From Euphorbia lathyris (taxonomy: Eukaryota; Streptophyta; Magnoliopsida; Malpighiales; Euphorbiaceae), in the NCBI RefSeq assembly GCF_963576675.1, contig NC_088916.1, forward strand, positions 80,555,501 through 80,619,500: a DNA stretch of 64,000 nucleotides, read 5' to 3'. Numbering within the stretch: the first letter of the stretch is position 1; each line of letters starts with the position of its first letter. Both the position numbers and the translations under genes were made by a program. Under the pieces are notes generated by a model. That model ran no database searches, had not been told where the DNA came from, and saw only the letters and a list, made by a program, of their open reading frames with translations. Of this stretch, positions 24,842 through 36,468 are shown one piece after another.

Positions 24842-26741
24842 TGATGCGCGTTTTACGTATACGTGCATGTGAAGGCAAGTGTACCTTAATCGTGTATCAA
24901 GTAATAAAGTAGAAGTAGAGTATCGTTCCCACGAGGATGGTGATTATAAGTATTAATCTTTTTGCTTACTATCTATTATTTAAACAACCGAAATGTAGAG
25001 TTTTGATGGACAACCAAGCTAAGACTTAAGCAAGAAGTGAGATGAAAATTGTACAAAATTAGATGAGAGATTACTTATATTAAAGAAACTAAGGCTTCTA
25101 GCTTCACTTAACCTCTTTACTTGGTAATAACACTTAACCCCTTTTAAGATGTTTTATCTTTTTTAAGATGGCGATTTTTCTTATTAACTAATAGATTCTC
25201 GAGATTGGCTCTAAACTCTCGATTAATTACTTTCCCTTGGTCCGACTCAAGTAATTAATCTAGAGAAGCATTAAGTTTTATTAGTTCCAAACCTTCGATT
25301 TATTACTTTCCTTTGGTCCGGCTCAAGTAATAAATCTAAGATTTGTAATAAGATTTAATCTAAACCTTTTTAACCTACTTTACCTTGGTCCGGCTAAAGT
25401 GATTACTTAAGATTCAAGAAAAACCGCTCAAGTAATTAGTTCTAAACTTTCGATTAATTACTTTCCCTTGGTCCGGCTCAAGTAATTAATCCAAAGAAGC
25501 ATTAAGTTTTCTTATTTCCAAACCTTCGATTTATTACTTTCCCTTTGTCCGGCTCAAGTAATAAATCTAAGATTTGTAATAAGATTCATGAAAAACCTTG
25601 GAAAATCAATAAGCCACACTAAATGGTCTTTAGGTCCAACTTATGAATTTCGATTAATCAATTTAATCACGATCAATATAAACGATTAATTATACCCAAG
25701 TAGAGAGTTGGCCCATCTCCTACAAGCATTAAGAATCATAAGTTAGTTCTTAAAAAGGATAAAGATAACTTAAATAGGTTAAACGTAATTACCACATAAT
25801 TAAGGTTAAGATCCGCTTTTAGCCTTAGTTAAGGGGGTTTTAGCCCATGATTAGATTAAAACACACCTTAGTAAGATAGATAATGGAGTTCATAGTAATA
25901 AAAGAGATTAAAGTTTAGAAGAAACCGTAATGACGATTGTCGAATGAACTTTTTCAATAACTTAAAACTTACTTTTATTGAATGAACTCTTGCACAAACA
26001 ACAACTTGAGCATAATAACAACAATTATAATAACACAAACAACTGATTTTTTAAGAGAAAAATCAGCAAAGTAACATTATAGAGGGAGAAGTTAAGCCTA
26101 AGCTTGGTGTGTCTTCAAATGGCACCTAAGGTCTCCTTTTATAGTAAAATGGCACACATAATTCCAAAGGCCAAGTCTCCTTATGGCCTCCCACTCCCTA
26201 ATCTTCTGAATTTTGCATTTAAGAGAGGATGGTGGAAGACTTTGACAATTTAGGAGTTGAAATGTGTAAAGGTGGGAAAGGAATCATAGGCTTCAACATG
26301 TTCATCAACTTTGGGAATTTTCTGGGCTTGATACACTTCGAATTTGGAGAGGCCATTATTAGTCACTTGTTCATCTTTCTCTTAGCTTTCCAACGCATTT
26401 TGAATCGCCTCAATCCGAGTCCGAAAATACGAAAATGTGTCAAATCTGTCCTAGTGTGAACGATTGGACTTTTTATCTTACAGCACACATCCGCGACGAA
26501 GTGCACGCTGGGTGTCGCTAAAATTCCTTTTTTCTGGTCCCTTTTACTCCCGAGTTGTCGCCTTAAGCCCCGACTTGGTTATTTGTGCTGAAAACCTTGC
26601 GAAAGTGCCTAGAAAACACACAAATTGGCTTAGATACATAAAATGAAGAAAATATACAAAAACCATTATTAACATTTATTAAAATGGTACAAAATAACTA
26701 GTAATTAAATACTAAAAATGCTATAAATTACGACGATAACA
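24842..26741 (-). repeat. Athila 3' LTR (1900 bp)
   Basis: Partner of 49298-51214. TATA box complement at 26135-26144. The plus-strand frames of 76 and 60 aa (26229-26646) recur in the other LTR, but only because the LTRs are copies; they run against the element and show no domain. Confidence 0.85.
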
Positions 26742-28323
26742 ACACCCCTAAACTTAAGCTTTGCTTGCCCTCAAGCAAAGAAAAGCTGAAAACAAAATTT
26801 ATCGTCGAATAAGTTAACGTAAAGACAGGAATTATTTTAATAAAAAATGAGCAAAAATTCTATATTCAAATCTCGGACTATTTCTTTGGATAAAATGATT
26901 TGTTTTTACACTCTTATTTTCCAAACCGACATTTTTCATTATGTTGAATAAAATTGAACCAATTTAAACACCTCGCATGGAAGTCACTCTTACGCTCAAG
27001 TGTTTAGGGCATTAAATGTTCGCTCAAATCCAATAAAAACACTAACTATTAAAAATTTGCATGGTCATCCAAATCTTTACCAAACGCGACCGACTATAAA
27101 CACGATCAAAAGGTCTTTAATGGGTTGTAACGTTGGTTGAAGGTAAAGGTATGGAGAAGAGGAGATTTTTGGGTAAATAAATTCACGGGTAATTATTTGA
27201 TGGATTCACAAGAAGAATTTTGTCTTTCGGAAATTCAGAATTTTTGTAACGGACATCTCTCTTTTATTTATATATGATACTATATATTTTTACTTTTATT
27301 TATATATATATTTCTTCTTTTTTTTTTCTTTTATATATAAAAATATCAATATGAATTTTATTTATATGTATATATATATATATAGAAAGTATGAAATATA
27401 CGAAAATAGAGAGGTATAACCGTTATATATCGGTATAAGTTTTTGTCTGAATTTCATATTTATTGTGAATCATCATCTCAAGCACATTGGTTACTAATTA
27501 CCCATAAATTTAGGGGGAACAAAAACGGTATTTATGAAGGGAATGTGGCTTGTAACGTGGTGAAATGAATGGAATGTCTAGGCTCGAAGGGGTGAACGAC
27601 GGAGAATGTGTTTAAGGTGGGCTATCATTTTGAGTATGAAATGTGGGGGTAAAACAAGGAAGGCCTTGATCATATCGTGTTTTGAGCTAGACGCGTGAGG
27701 TTTTGATCAGTATTTGATGCAAATTCTCAAGTTTCATGTGATTATGGAACACTCGTGAGAGAGAAAAAAAATGAAGCATTAGTGAATGCTTTTTAAATTA
27801 GGCTCAAAAACTCACTTTGGAATGGTAATGTGTGCTAATTAACTCAATTTTTATTCCTCAAAATGTAAATGTCGATTTGTTAAATACTGAGCGTAATAAC
27901 AAAATAAAATTACGTATTCAAAATAGTCCAAAATTCGTTTACAAAATTTAAGATTTTCAAGTAAAATTTCATCCTATCAAAATTTAAAATTTATTCTAGA
28001 TAAAATTTTGTTTGATTTTCTCGTTTGATTAAAACAAAACTTTAGAATGGGGTTTTTATTCAAAATTATTTAACAAAACATTTATTTAAAAGCTAAATAA
28101 AGATTAGAAATAAAGGGAAAAACATAACTATTAAAAATAAGGTGCAAATTAATAAAATAGAGTGCAAAATATCATAAAATTGAAATTAAACGTACGAAAA
28201 TAACAACTACTGAAAATAAAGATAAAGTTCTATCCTTTACTCCCATCCCCCATTAGTGTAGCGTTTAGTCCCAAAATGCGAAATAACACTAAAGCAAAAG
28301 TAAAGGATAGAAGAACTCCCTGT
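26742..28323 (-). other. Athila 3' untranslated region with polypurine tract and hairpin
   Basis: AT-rich, no ORF. Next to the LTR on the minus strand lies the polypurine-like tract ttaggggtgt (26742-26751), preceded by a hairpin with 9-bp arms CTTTGCTTG/CAAGCAAAG and a 4-base loop (26759-26780). Confidence 0.65.
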
Positions 28324-29469
28324 CTAAGGCAGTTGCCAGTCGTGCTGACTGGCATAGTGGGCCATGAACTGGGCCATCTGCTGGAGTATAGGGTCTTGCT
28401 GCTGTTGATACATCTCGATGCGCTGCAAAGTGGCCTGATTCTCCCTCCCTAGTAGCTCGAGAGCCTCAAGCCTTTCGTGAATGGAACGTGGGTCAACTGC
28501 CGGTGCACCATTAGGATCAACTGGTTCCTCATCCCCCGCACCCTCCATCTCATTTTCCTCCATTTGATCATCCTCAGTTGGGTCCACGGGCCAAAACTCA
28601 AAATTTTCTGTCATATATTGTGCTTTCCGCAAATAGGATTTATTGAAAAATTTAGGTGCGAAGTGAGGGACGCCCCCTAGACGGTCCGTATACCCAAAAT
28701 GGTTGGCGATTTCAGTAATAATATGACCAAAAGCTAAAGTGCGCCTAGAGGTGTCTATGATGTCTTGCATTGATTTGAAAATGAAGTGGGGTAAGTTAGG
28801 TCGGGTTCGGGTGGACAGACAGTGGAGTAGAATGAGTTCCCTATTGTTGACTTTATCGGAATCTTTCTTACCCGAAATGCTATGACATATGAATTTGTGC
28901 ATCAATCTGAGATTTTGATCAACAATTTGCTTGTTTAGCAATTTGTTAGAATCATACAACGCATTGTCTGTGATTGATGCCCAAATTGACTCAAATGTAA
29001 CCCCTTCGGGAAGCAATTCTAAACCTCCCTCAGACATGTTAAACAATGTGCAAAACAGCCCTTCAGTCACTTCTCTTTCTTCCCCCAACAATCTAAACAT
29101 TATTTTGGTTTTATCTTGTTCATCCGTACCCGTCCTAAAGCTAACAAAAAATTCCGTAATCAGTGACGGGTAACTAGAAAGTGGTTTTAATGCAAAATCA
29201 TTCCATCCTAACCATTCTAAGAACTCATAAATAGCACCAAAGTTTCCCAATTTATTCAACACATCAAAATCAAAATAATAAGGATGAGCAAGATACATGA
29301 CACGTAATCGCTCATACCGGTCACCTTCCCGAGGAGATTTGAGGGGGAACGGACACTGAAACTGTTCAGATAGGCGGCTCCGTGGTTGAGCAATTGGGGC
29401 ATTTGACCCAGCTCATGTTCGGGACGTGCTAATTGGTGGATTGCTCTTCCTTCCCCTTTTGGAAGCCAT
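28324..29469 (-). pseudogene. Athila env-like / 'Athila ORF-1' protein
   Basis: Located between integrase and the 3' LTR, the place of the third ORF of Athila elements. The ATG at 29469-29467 opens a frame (MASKRGRKSNPP) that meets one in-frame TGA about 18 codons on and then stays open to 28324. The body (HPYYFDFDVLNKLG, EFFVSFRTGT, ALYDSNKLLNKQIV, SARTRPN-like L-R-x-R-P-N-L, FGHIITEIANHFGY) looks like the ATHILA ORF-1 family (PF03078). The C-terminus is acidic, then helical and Gln rich (residues about 330-375), a probable coiled coil. I saw no clear signal peptide or membrane anchor, so a true envelope role is not supported here. Function is unknown in the family. Confidence 0.65.
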
Positions 29470-29744
29470 GACAATGCTTAATTGGAGGAAATTTGAGTGG
29501 ATTTGGTGTTTTGGAGAAAAATGGAGAAACTAGGTTTTGATTTGGGGTTTTTAGATTCAAGGAGTTTTTGAGAAAATTGAGGGTACAGAAACACTTACCT
29601 AAAGAGGAGGAATGGATTAAGAGCTGTTTTGGTGTGGTTTAATGGGGGAATCGATGGGGTAAGCTTGTGGAGAGTTCAAGCATGGCGGAACCTATAAGAA
29701 GGAAGAAGAACTGTTAGAATAGAATATAAGGAACATGGAAGCAA

Positions 29745-30072
29745 CTTAACCAGCTTTTGCTGGTTAAGTGATAACCTCGACGAGGTGGGGCCTAACCTCG
29801 TCGAGGTTAGTATGCACCTCGACGAGGTTGTGATGCACCTCGTCGAGGTGCTGCATTAGCGAAACTAAGCGTTTCGCTAATGCACCTCACTTCGACGAGG
29901 TGAGAAGTCACCTCGTCGAAGTGAGGAGTTCCAGAGACTCGCAAAAGTCTCTGGAACGTCACACTTCGTCGAGGTGTTAATTCACCTCGTTGAAGTGATG
30001 AGTTCCAGAGACTTTTGCGAGTCTCTAGAACTTTACATTTCGACGAGGTGGGTACACCTCGACGAGGTGTAC
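29745..30072. repeat. Array of about 14 different short hairpins in the Athila element
   Basis: Perfect or near-perfect palindromes follow each other: 10-bp arms CTTAACCAGC (29745-29768); CCTCGACGAGG (29775-29785); 29792-29810; 29836-29850; 13-bp arms GCATTAGCGAAAC (29853-29883); 29888-29902; 29909-29923; 11-bp arms TTCCAGAGACT (29929-29955); 29962-29976; 29982-29998; 30002-30031; and a 21-bp palindrome at 30052-30072. Many share the core CCTCG(A/T)CGAGG. It sits between integrase and the env-like ORF. Confidence 0.85.
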
Positions 30073-30282
30073 CTGTAGCCTCAAATTTTTTTATTTTTAT
30101 TATTATTATTTTTTTAACTTAATATTAAAAATACGAAAATAAAATAAAATAAATATATATATATATATATAAAGATAAAAATAAAAGCAAACGTAAAAAT
30201 TAAAATAAAGAGGTTAGAAATATCGGGTTGCCTCCCGACAAGCGCTAAGTTTAACGTCGATCAGCTCGACGTTATTGAGTGG

Positions 30283-31761
30283 CTAATTGCTCGTGGTCGG
30301 GGCATTGAGGTATACGACAGAATCGTTCATACTCGTGTCTCTGGCCTCGTATAGTTTCACTCGTTGTCCGTTCACTTTGAATGGTGCCATACCTTCTCGT
30401 TGAACCGTGACCACTCCCGAGGAAAATGTTTCGGTTACTTCATACGGCCCGTGCCATCTCGACTTTAGCTTACCGGGAAAAAGTCGTAACCGAGAGTTGT
30501 ATAGAAGAACTTTATCCCCCGGTTTGAATGTTCGCGGAATGATATGCTTGTCATGCCAACGTTTTGTCCATTCTTTATATAATCTCGCGTTTTCGTATGA
30601 CGAAAGGCGGAATTCATCGAGTTCATTGAGCTGCATCAAACGTTTTTCTCCTGCAGAACACATATCAAAATTTAAAAACTTGAGAGCCCAAAACGACTTG
30701 TGTTCTAGCTCTACGGGTAGATGGCATGCTTTTTCGAAAACTAGACGATACGGTGAGGCACCTATAGGGGTTTTAAAAGCCGTCCTATAAGCCCACAAAG
30801 CATCGTCTAACTTAATCGATCAATCCTTTCGGGATGAATTTATCGTTTTTTCTAAAATACTCTTTAATTCCCGGTTTCATATTTCAACTTGACCACTTGT
30901 TTGGGGATGATACGGGGTGGTTACCCGATGGGTGACTCCGTATTTCGCCAACAATTGGTCAAATTGCTTGTTGCAAAAGTGCGTGCCACCATCACTAATG
31001 ATCGCTCGGGGTGTTCCGAATCTAGTGAAAATGTTTTTCTTTAGGAACTTCGTAACCACCCGAGCATCATTAGTAGGTGAAGCAATCGCCTCTACCCATT
31101 TTGATACGTAATCTACTGCAACAAGCACAAACTGGTTACCAAATGAATTCGGAAAAGGACCCATAAAATCAATGCCCCACACATCAAAAATTTCACAAAC
31201 CAATATACTCGATAGGGGCATTTCGTGTCTACGTGATATGTTACCCGTTCGTTGACACTTATCGCAAGATTTTACGAACTCATATGCATCTTTAAAGATC
31301 GTAGGCCAATAAAACCCACACTGTAAGACTTTGGCAGCCGTGCGGTTTGGACCGTGGTGGCCACCGGGTTCACGTGAGTGACAAAACTCAAGTATAGATT
31401 TTACCTCTTCTTCTGGGATACACCTACGAATCATATTGTCTCCACAAACCTTAAAAAGGAAAGGCTCATCCCATAGATAGTGCTTTGCATCGGCGAAGAA
31501 CTTACGTCTTTGTTGGTATGTGAGCCCGTGAGGAAGTATATTACCTGCTTGAAAGTTTGCGAAATCGGCGAACCATGGTAGTGTTGATACACTAAACAAT
31601 GGACGTATCCGCAAAAAGTGACTAAGAAAATAAAAGAAAAGCAAAACGACCAAAGTCATTCTGTATCTACGATATATATCCATCCCGAGGGTAGTTAAAG
31701 AAAATAAACCAATGCCGTTAAATACGTGCCTCGAACGGGTATATACACCGCTTAAAATCAC
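30283..31761 (-). pseudogene. Athila integrase
   Basis: Frame 31761-30877 has the HHCC zinc-binding region (H in [13 protein letters not shown], then CDKCQRTG) and the catalytic core with D ([10 protein letters not shown]), D (IISDGGTHF) and E (SGQVE). After in-frame stops at about 30877 and 30830 the frame continues (30798-30283) with the core end ([20 protein letters not shown]) and the C-terminal domain ([14 protein letters not shown]...RWHGPYEV). The residues upstream of about [10 protein letters not shown] (31560) no longer match Athila, and the Tat leader begins near 31620. The integrase would insert the cDNA; here it is inactive because of the stops. Confidence 0.8.
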
Positions 31762-32700
31762 AAAGCCGAATTAAGCTAAACCGCGTAATCGCACCATATG
31801 GACGAGATTGTGGGTTTGACTAATGGCTCGATCATTTCGACCGTTACCAAAACTATAAGAAATATGGCCCGATCTGCGTGTTTGCTTAACTCGCGCCTAA
31901 ATGGAAAAGAACGGTAATATCCCTGCTTCGAATAAGCATGCGATTAAACGAAACGTTGATTTTCTATAACCACGCTAGGATGATATATCCCGTAAATTGG
32001 AAGAAATAAAGAGTTGTTATTAGCCGAAAGATTACCGCGCGCTCAAATAAGACTCATCGTCTTTTCACGTAGCCAAAACGAGCAAGCGGATTCTTGACGT
32101 TAAAAACAAACACGTTACGCGATGAGTCCGTTCCTTAAAATAAAAAGTGCTTTCATCACTAAATAAACACGTGGTTACGTCTCTCGATAGATCCAAAAAG
32201 ATCCCTTTGTAATCTAAAAATCGAAACACGAACCCACGCGAATAAAAGGGAACGAGTCATTGTCAATAACGAATGATTGAACCAGAAGAATAACTTGTAC
32301 CACGTCTAAAATCCGAGATGCGCTCAAAGGGAGTCAAAACCCAAACTAATGCGTCTCGTAAAATGACAAAAGACGAGTTATTCCGAAAGGACAATCCAAC
32401 TTGGTCGATATCTTAGTCACTAAACGTTGATATGTCAAAACAAACTGTATTGTCTGATGAATGATTTACTTTTCCGCAATAATCGACGGCATCACGCGTC
32501 CCCTGGATCGCAATGTGGGCCCCAAACCAAAATCCTAGGAAAGAGACTTGGACCATCGAGTGTGTGGAGGAATAAGGGTGGAAGAGAGATGTTGTGATAC
32601 GTGTAATTAGACTAACGTTTGTTCTTCTTATCTTACATATCCGTAAATAAATAAACGCACACACCACGAATCATGCATATAAAATCATGCATACATACTA
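31620..32700 (+). other. Tat leader (remainder), no gene
   Basis: About 1.1 kb between the end of recognisable Athila integrase and the gag start. No ORF of note, no similarity seen to the LTR at 45446-48270. It ends with 'aaaatcatgcatacatacta' directly before the gag ATG at 32701. Confidence 0.5.
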
Positions 32701-33750
32701 ATGGATACCATTCGCGCAGACGTCATCATTAAGCGATTGTGGTACCGAGAGAGCAGTCGGCTAGTTAGGCAGTTTGACCAGTTACAGATTGACAGTTCTG
32801 AATCGGCAGTTGTGGCTTCGGAATCATCTTCGTCCGAGTATACTCAGTCTTCAGCCAGTATGTCTGCGTCCGACGAAAAAGTGGCCGGATTGGAAAACTC
32901 TGTGAACAACATTAATGAGCAGTTAGCGGTAATAGCGGCCCAGTTAGCTAAGTTGGCCATGAGGGATGACAAAAGTGGCAGTAAACACGCTGAGAATGAG
33001 GTGAACGATGGACCTCGCTTTGGGAATGAGGATGACTATCAGGATTATATCCGGAAGCAGCTTGAGAAAGAGAAAGCTAAGGAAGAGGAGTGGAAGCAAC
33101 ACATCACTCAGGAGGTGCAGGATCTACGTGGGGGAAGTTCCGGGAGTCAGGACTTTTATAACTTGAAGAATTGTTTATCAGCGACGGCTTTGCCTTTGAA
33201 ATTCTGGCTCCCTGACATGAAAAGGTTCGATGGAACTGGGGATCCCACTGCCCACATGAATCAGTATGTCGCTATAATAAAGCACACGATCCTGACTGAG
33301 GATCAAGTCCTGGGGCTGTTTAACACCTATCTTGAGGGGGCTGCCCTCACATGGTTTCATGCATTGCCGATGGTGATGAAGAGGGATTGGAAAGAGTTAG
33401 CGAAGTCATTTATCGCTCAGTATAGCTTCAACACCATGCTTGAGGTCACTTTGAAGGAGCTTGAGAGCACTAAGCAGCAGACTGGGGAATCTTTCTCCGA
33501 TTTTGTGAAAAGATGGAGGGCCAAGGCCGCGGTTATAAAACAAAAGCCGCTTGAGCAGGATCAGATCCGAATGGTAGTCGGTAACACATTGCCGTATATT
33601 AAGAATGAGTTGCGGTATATGCCTTTTACCGATTTCAATCAGATGTATAGCTGTGCCTTGACCGTTGAGGGGGATGGAGAACCAAAGAAAGCCTATACCA
33701 AGTGGACGAAGTCTGGATATAGTGCCGGAGGGCCAAGTGCGAGTACATAG
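32701..33750 (+). pseudogene. Tat gag, first module (capsid-like)
   Basis: The ATG at 32701 opens a 349-codon frame. A coiled-coil/charged stretch (residues about 60-150; EKEKAKEEEWK) is followed by a Retrotrans_gag domain (about residues 165-340): PDMKRFDGTGDPTAHMNQY, LEGAALTWFHALP, DWKELAKSFIAQY, GESFSDFVKRWRAKA. It ends at a TAG (33748-33750), and the same frame goes straight on into the next ORF, which holds the zinc knuckle. So this is one gag-protease gene with an in-frame stop, or a stop-codon-readthrough design; a mutation is more likely, as similar stops occur downstream. Confidence 0.8.
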
Positions 33751-36468
33751 TCCGCTGCAGTGAAAGTGCTTGATCTTAATGCTATCGAAAAGAGGCAGTT
33801 CGCCAAGTTTGATCAGACTTACGCGAAAGTTTTTGAACGTTTGCAGAAAAAGGGATTGTTGAAAGCCCTTACTCCTTATAACAAAGCTCCACCTACTCCG
33901 CAGATACAGGCTAGAGGGTATTGTGAGTTCCACAGCAGTTATGGGCATACAATTGAGAATTGTGAGAGGCTGAAACACGAAATCCAGGATTTAATCGAGG
34001 AGAAAAAGATAGCTGATCCTTCGTCAGCAAACCCTTCCACTAGGCGTAATCCATTGCCTAATCATAGGGTGAGCATGATTGGAGTTGGTTTGACAGAATG
34101 CGTAGTGATGGAATCCTTCACGGAGAACGTAGAGGAGTTGCTGGATTCCGACGAAAGGAACAATGTAGGAAATGGTCTATATGTGTCCTTCTTTGGCGAG
34201 GAACAAGAGGATGAACCGATGGGAGAGGGATTGGATGGTGGAGCACCGTATGATGAAGATACTGCCGAAGAGACCGGAGAAGGGTCGTCTCGAACTATTG
34301 TGCCTAATTTGGGTCTGTTTAGTGGAGGGGGAAATCCCGAGGTGCACTTTCATGAATATATGCGCGATATGTTTGTTGAATCCTTCGGGGTGGATGAGAT
34401 TGCTCAGTGGTTCCACCATTCGCTGATAGGCGAGCCTTTGGGGTGGTTTCACTCATTACCCGACTCTTGCAAGTATGATTGGGATCAATTGTCAGATCTA
34501 TTTCTAGAAAAGTATCAAAGAGCTGAGGACAGGACTGCAGAGCGCTTTGCGATGCAGATCGGACCTATCAAGCGTCCGCTACCGAGGGTCAGTAAGTATA
34601 ATGGCAACAAAGATCCGATGGAACACCTTCATTTCTACTTGTCGGCCATGGCGCCCTTGGGTTTTAAGGAAGAAGAGATCACCAGCTTGTTCTGTAATTC
34701 ATTGATGGGTGAGCCGTTGATGTGGTATATGTCACTTCCGATGTATGTTAAGACCGATTGGGCGGCAATGACGAAGAGGTTTATCAAAGAGTATACGGTA
34801 TGGATGTTGGCGGATCAAATCCCGGACTCCCCCTCTTATGAAACGCCCGAGGCAGTGTTGGCAATGCCTAGGTATGGTGGATACCAGGATCCTGTTGAGC
34901 ATGTGAAGTTATTCCGCAACCACATGTATGACGCCGGGTTCCCGCAATGTGAATTACGTGAACATTTCCCAAAAACCCTAATGGGAGAAGCCTTGTTGTG
35001 GCACCATGGCCTATCAGAAGAAGAAATGGGTCATTGGATACCTCTTAGGAATGCTTTTGTGGTGAGATATGAGATGTATGTTCCATGGACGGGATCCCTG
35101 GAAGATCTGGATAGGATCAGGCAATTCCCCGAGGAACCATTCGTGGATTATGCTAGGAGGTGGAGGCACCGGTATGAGCAGTGTCACGAAACAATGAGTG
35201 ATAAGGTGCAGCTTATGTGCATACAGAGAGGAGCTATTCCACTAGCAGCAAGGAGAATGAGTAAAGTGTCCCTCCGGGATTATGATGATCTGATAGGTTG
35301 GGCATTGTATGGATCGGCGGATCCTTTTTATTTGAATCCGAACATTCCTCACGTTATGGATCTAATGATTGTAGACATTTGGGAAAGTTCCTTGGACGAG
35401 GAAGATGCTAATCGGCAGATTCCTATCAATATTTGGGATGAATCTGATGAAGAACCGGAAATTGCTGTCATGACAAGATCAGGTCGAGTGGCCGAGGGAA
35501 AGGCACCTGTGGTTGAGACTGAGATAGGGGAAGGATCGGCTCCCAAGCCAGATGACCAAGTCCTCGAGCAGTTGAAGAAAACACAAGCTAAGTCTACGGT
35601 GTGGGAAGTCCTATGCCATTCCAAATACCATCGTGAAAATCTGATGAAAGAGCTGCAGAATTTGGTTATTTCTACCGATACCGAGCCGGCAGCGTTGGTA
35701 GGGGCGATTATGGCCCGGAAGGAAACCGAAATCACATTTACTGACGAGGTTCTCCCAGAAGAGGGGAAGGCTCACAACAAGCCTTTATACATCCGAGCTG
35801 AAATTAACGGGAAGAAAACTAGTTGTGTGATGGTCGATGATGGATCAGCCATTAATGTTTGCCCGCTGAAACTCTTATCTAAGTTGGGAGTAGAAAGAGG
35901 GGACCTGACGGCCTCAGAAACTCTGATCAGGGCTTATGATGATAGCCGTAGGCACATCGAAGGAGTTTTTAAGGCCAAGCTGAAAGTGGGGCCGCACGAG
36001 GAGGAAATAGAGTTCACGGTGCTAGATATCCCGGTAACCTTTGCTGTATTGTTGGGACGCCCATGGTTCCATAAGTTAGGAGGTGTGCCCTCCACGCTCC
36101 ACCAAATGATCAAATTCCCCTTCGGGGAGGAGATAGTGACGATCAGAGCAGAAAAATTGAGCTCGATGGCGGCATTGGGAATTGAGCCTCAGCTTTTCTC
36201 CGGATTCCAAGTTTCTGGGATTTACGAGTCTAGCATGACCTCCGATGTGGTGAAAATGATGAAAAGGGGTTTCATCCCCGGTATGGGCTTGGGAGCACAC
36301 CATCAAGGGTTGCCAGAATTTCCGGATTTCAAGAGTCAGAAAACCCGAAGGGGTTTAGGATATGAACAGGGAAGTCCGTCCAACACAAGTAGTGAAGGAA
36401 AGGTGGGCCTAAGGAAGTATTTCGTGAATGAGGGGCATGGAAAGGTTTATTCAGGGACCCCCGAGTGA
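33751..36468 (+). pseudogene. Tat gag (zinc knuckle plus three further gag modules) and aspartic protease
   Basis: In frame with the first gag module. Order: a CX2HX4HX4C knuckle (CEFHSSYGHTIENC, from 33921); gag-like module B (about 34298-34560; GNPEVHFHEYM, LIGEPLGWFHSLP, YDWDQLSDLFLEKY); module C (about 34563-34815; KDPMEHLHFYL, LMGEPLMWYMSLP, DWAAMTKRFIKEY); module D (about 34836-35330; QDPVEHVKLFR, LMGEALLWHHGL, WIPLRNAFVVRYE, PFVDYARRWRHRYEQC); an acidic linker; a retropepsin-like protease (about 35760-36110; CVMVDDGSAINVCP, FAVLLGRPWFHKLG); and a G-patch-like piece (about 36225-36350; GFIPGMGLGAHHQG). One normal gag domain would be expected; three extra are present. The frame ends at TGA 36466-36468 and resumes in frame. 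Confidence 0.75.

Noticed and set aside
26229..26646. Plus-strand frames of 76 and 60 aa that recur at 50684-51119
   Set aside because: The conservation is only that of the two LTR copies; the frames oppose the element and have no domain.
28324..29469. A true envelope glycoprotein in the Athila element
   Set aside because: No signal peptide, membrane anchor or cleavage site is visible; the protein fits the Athila ORF-1 family only.
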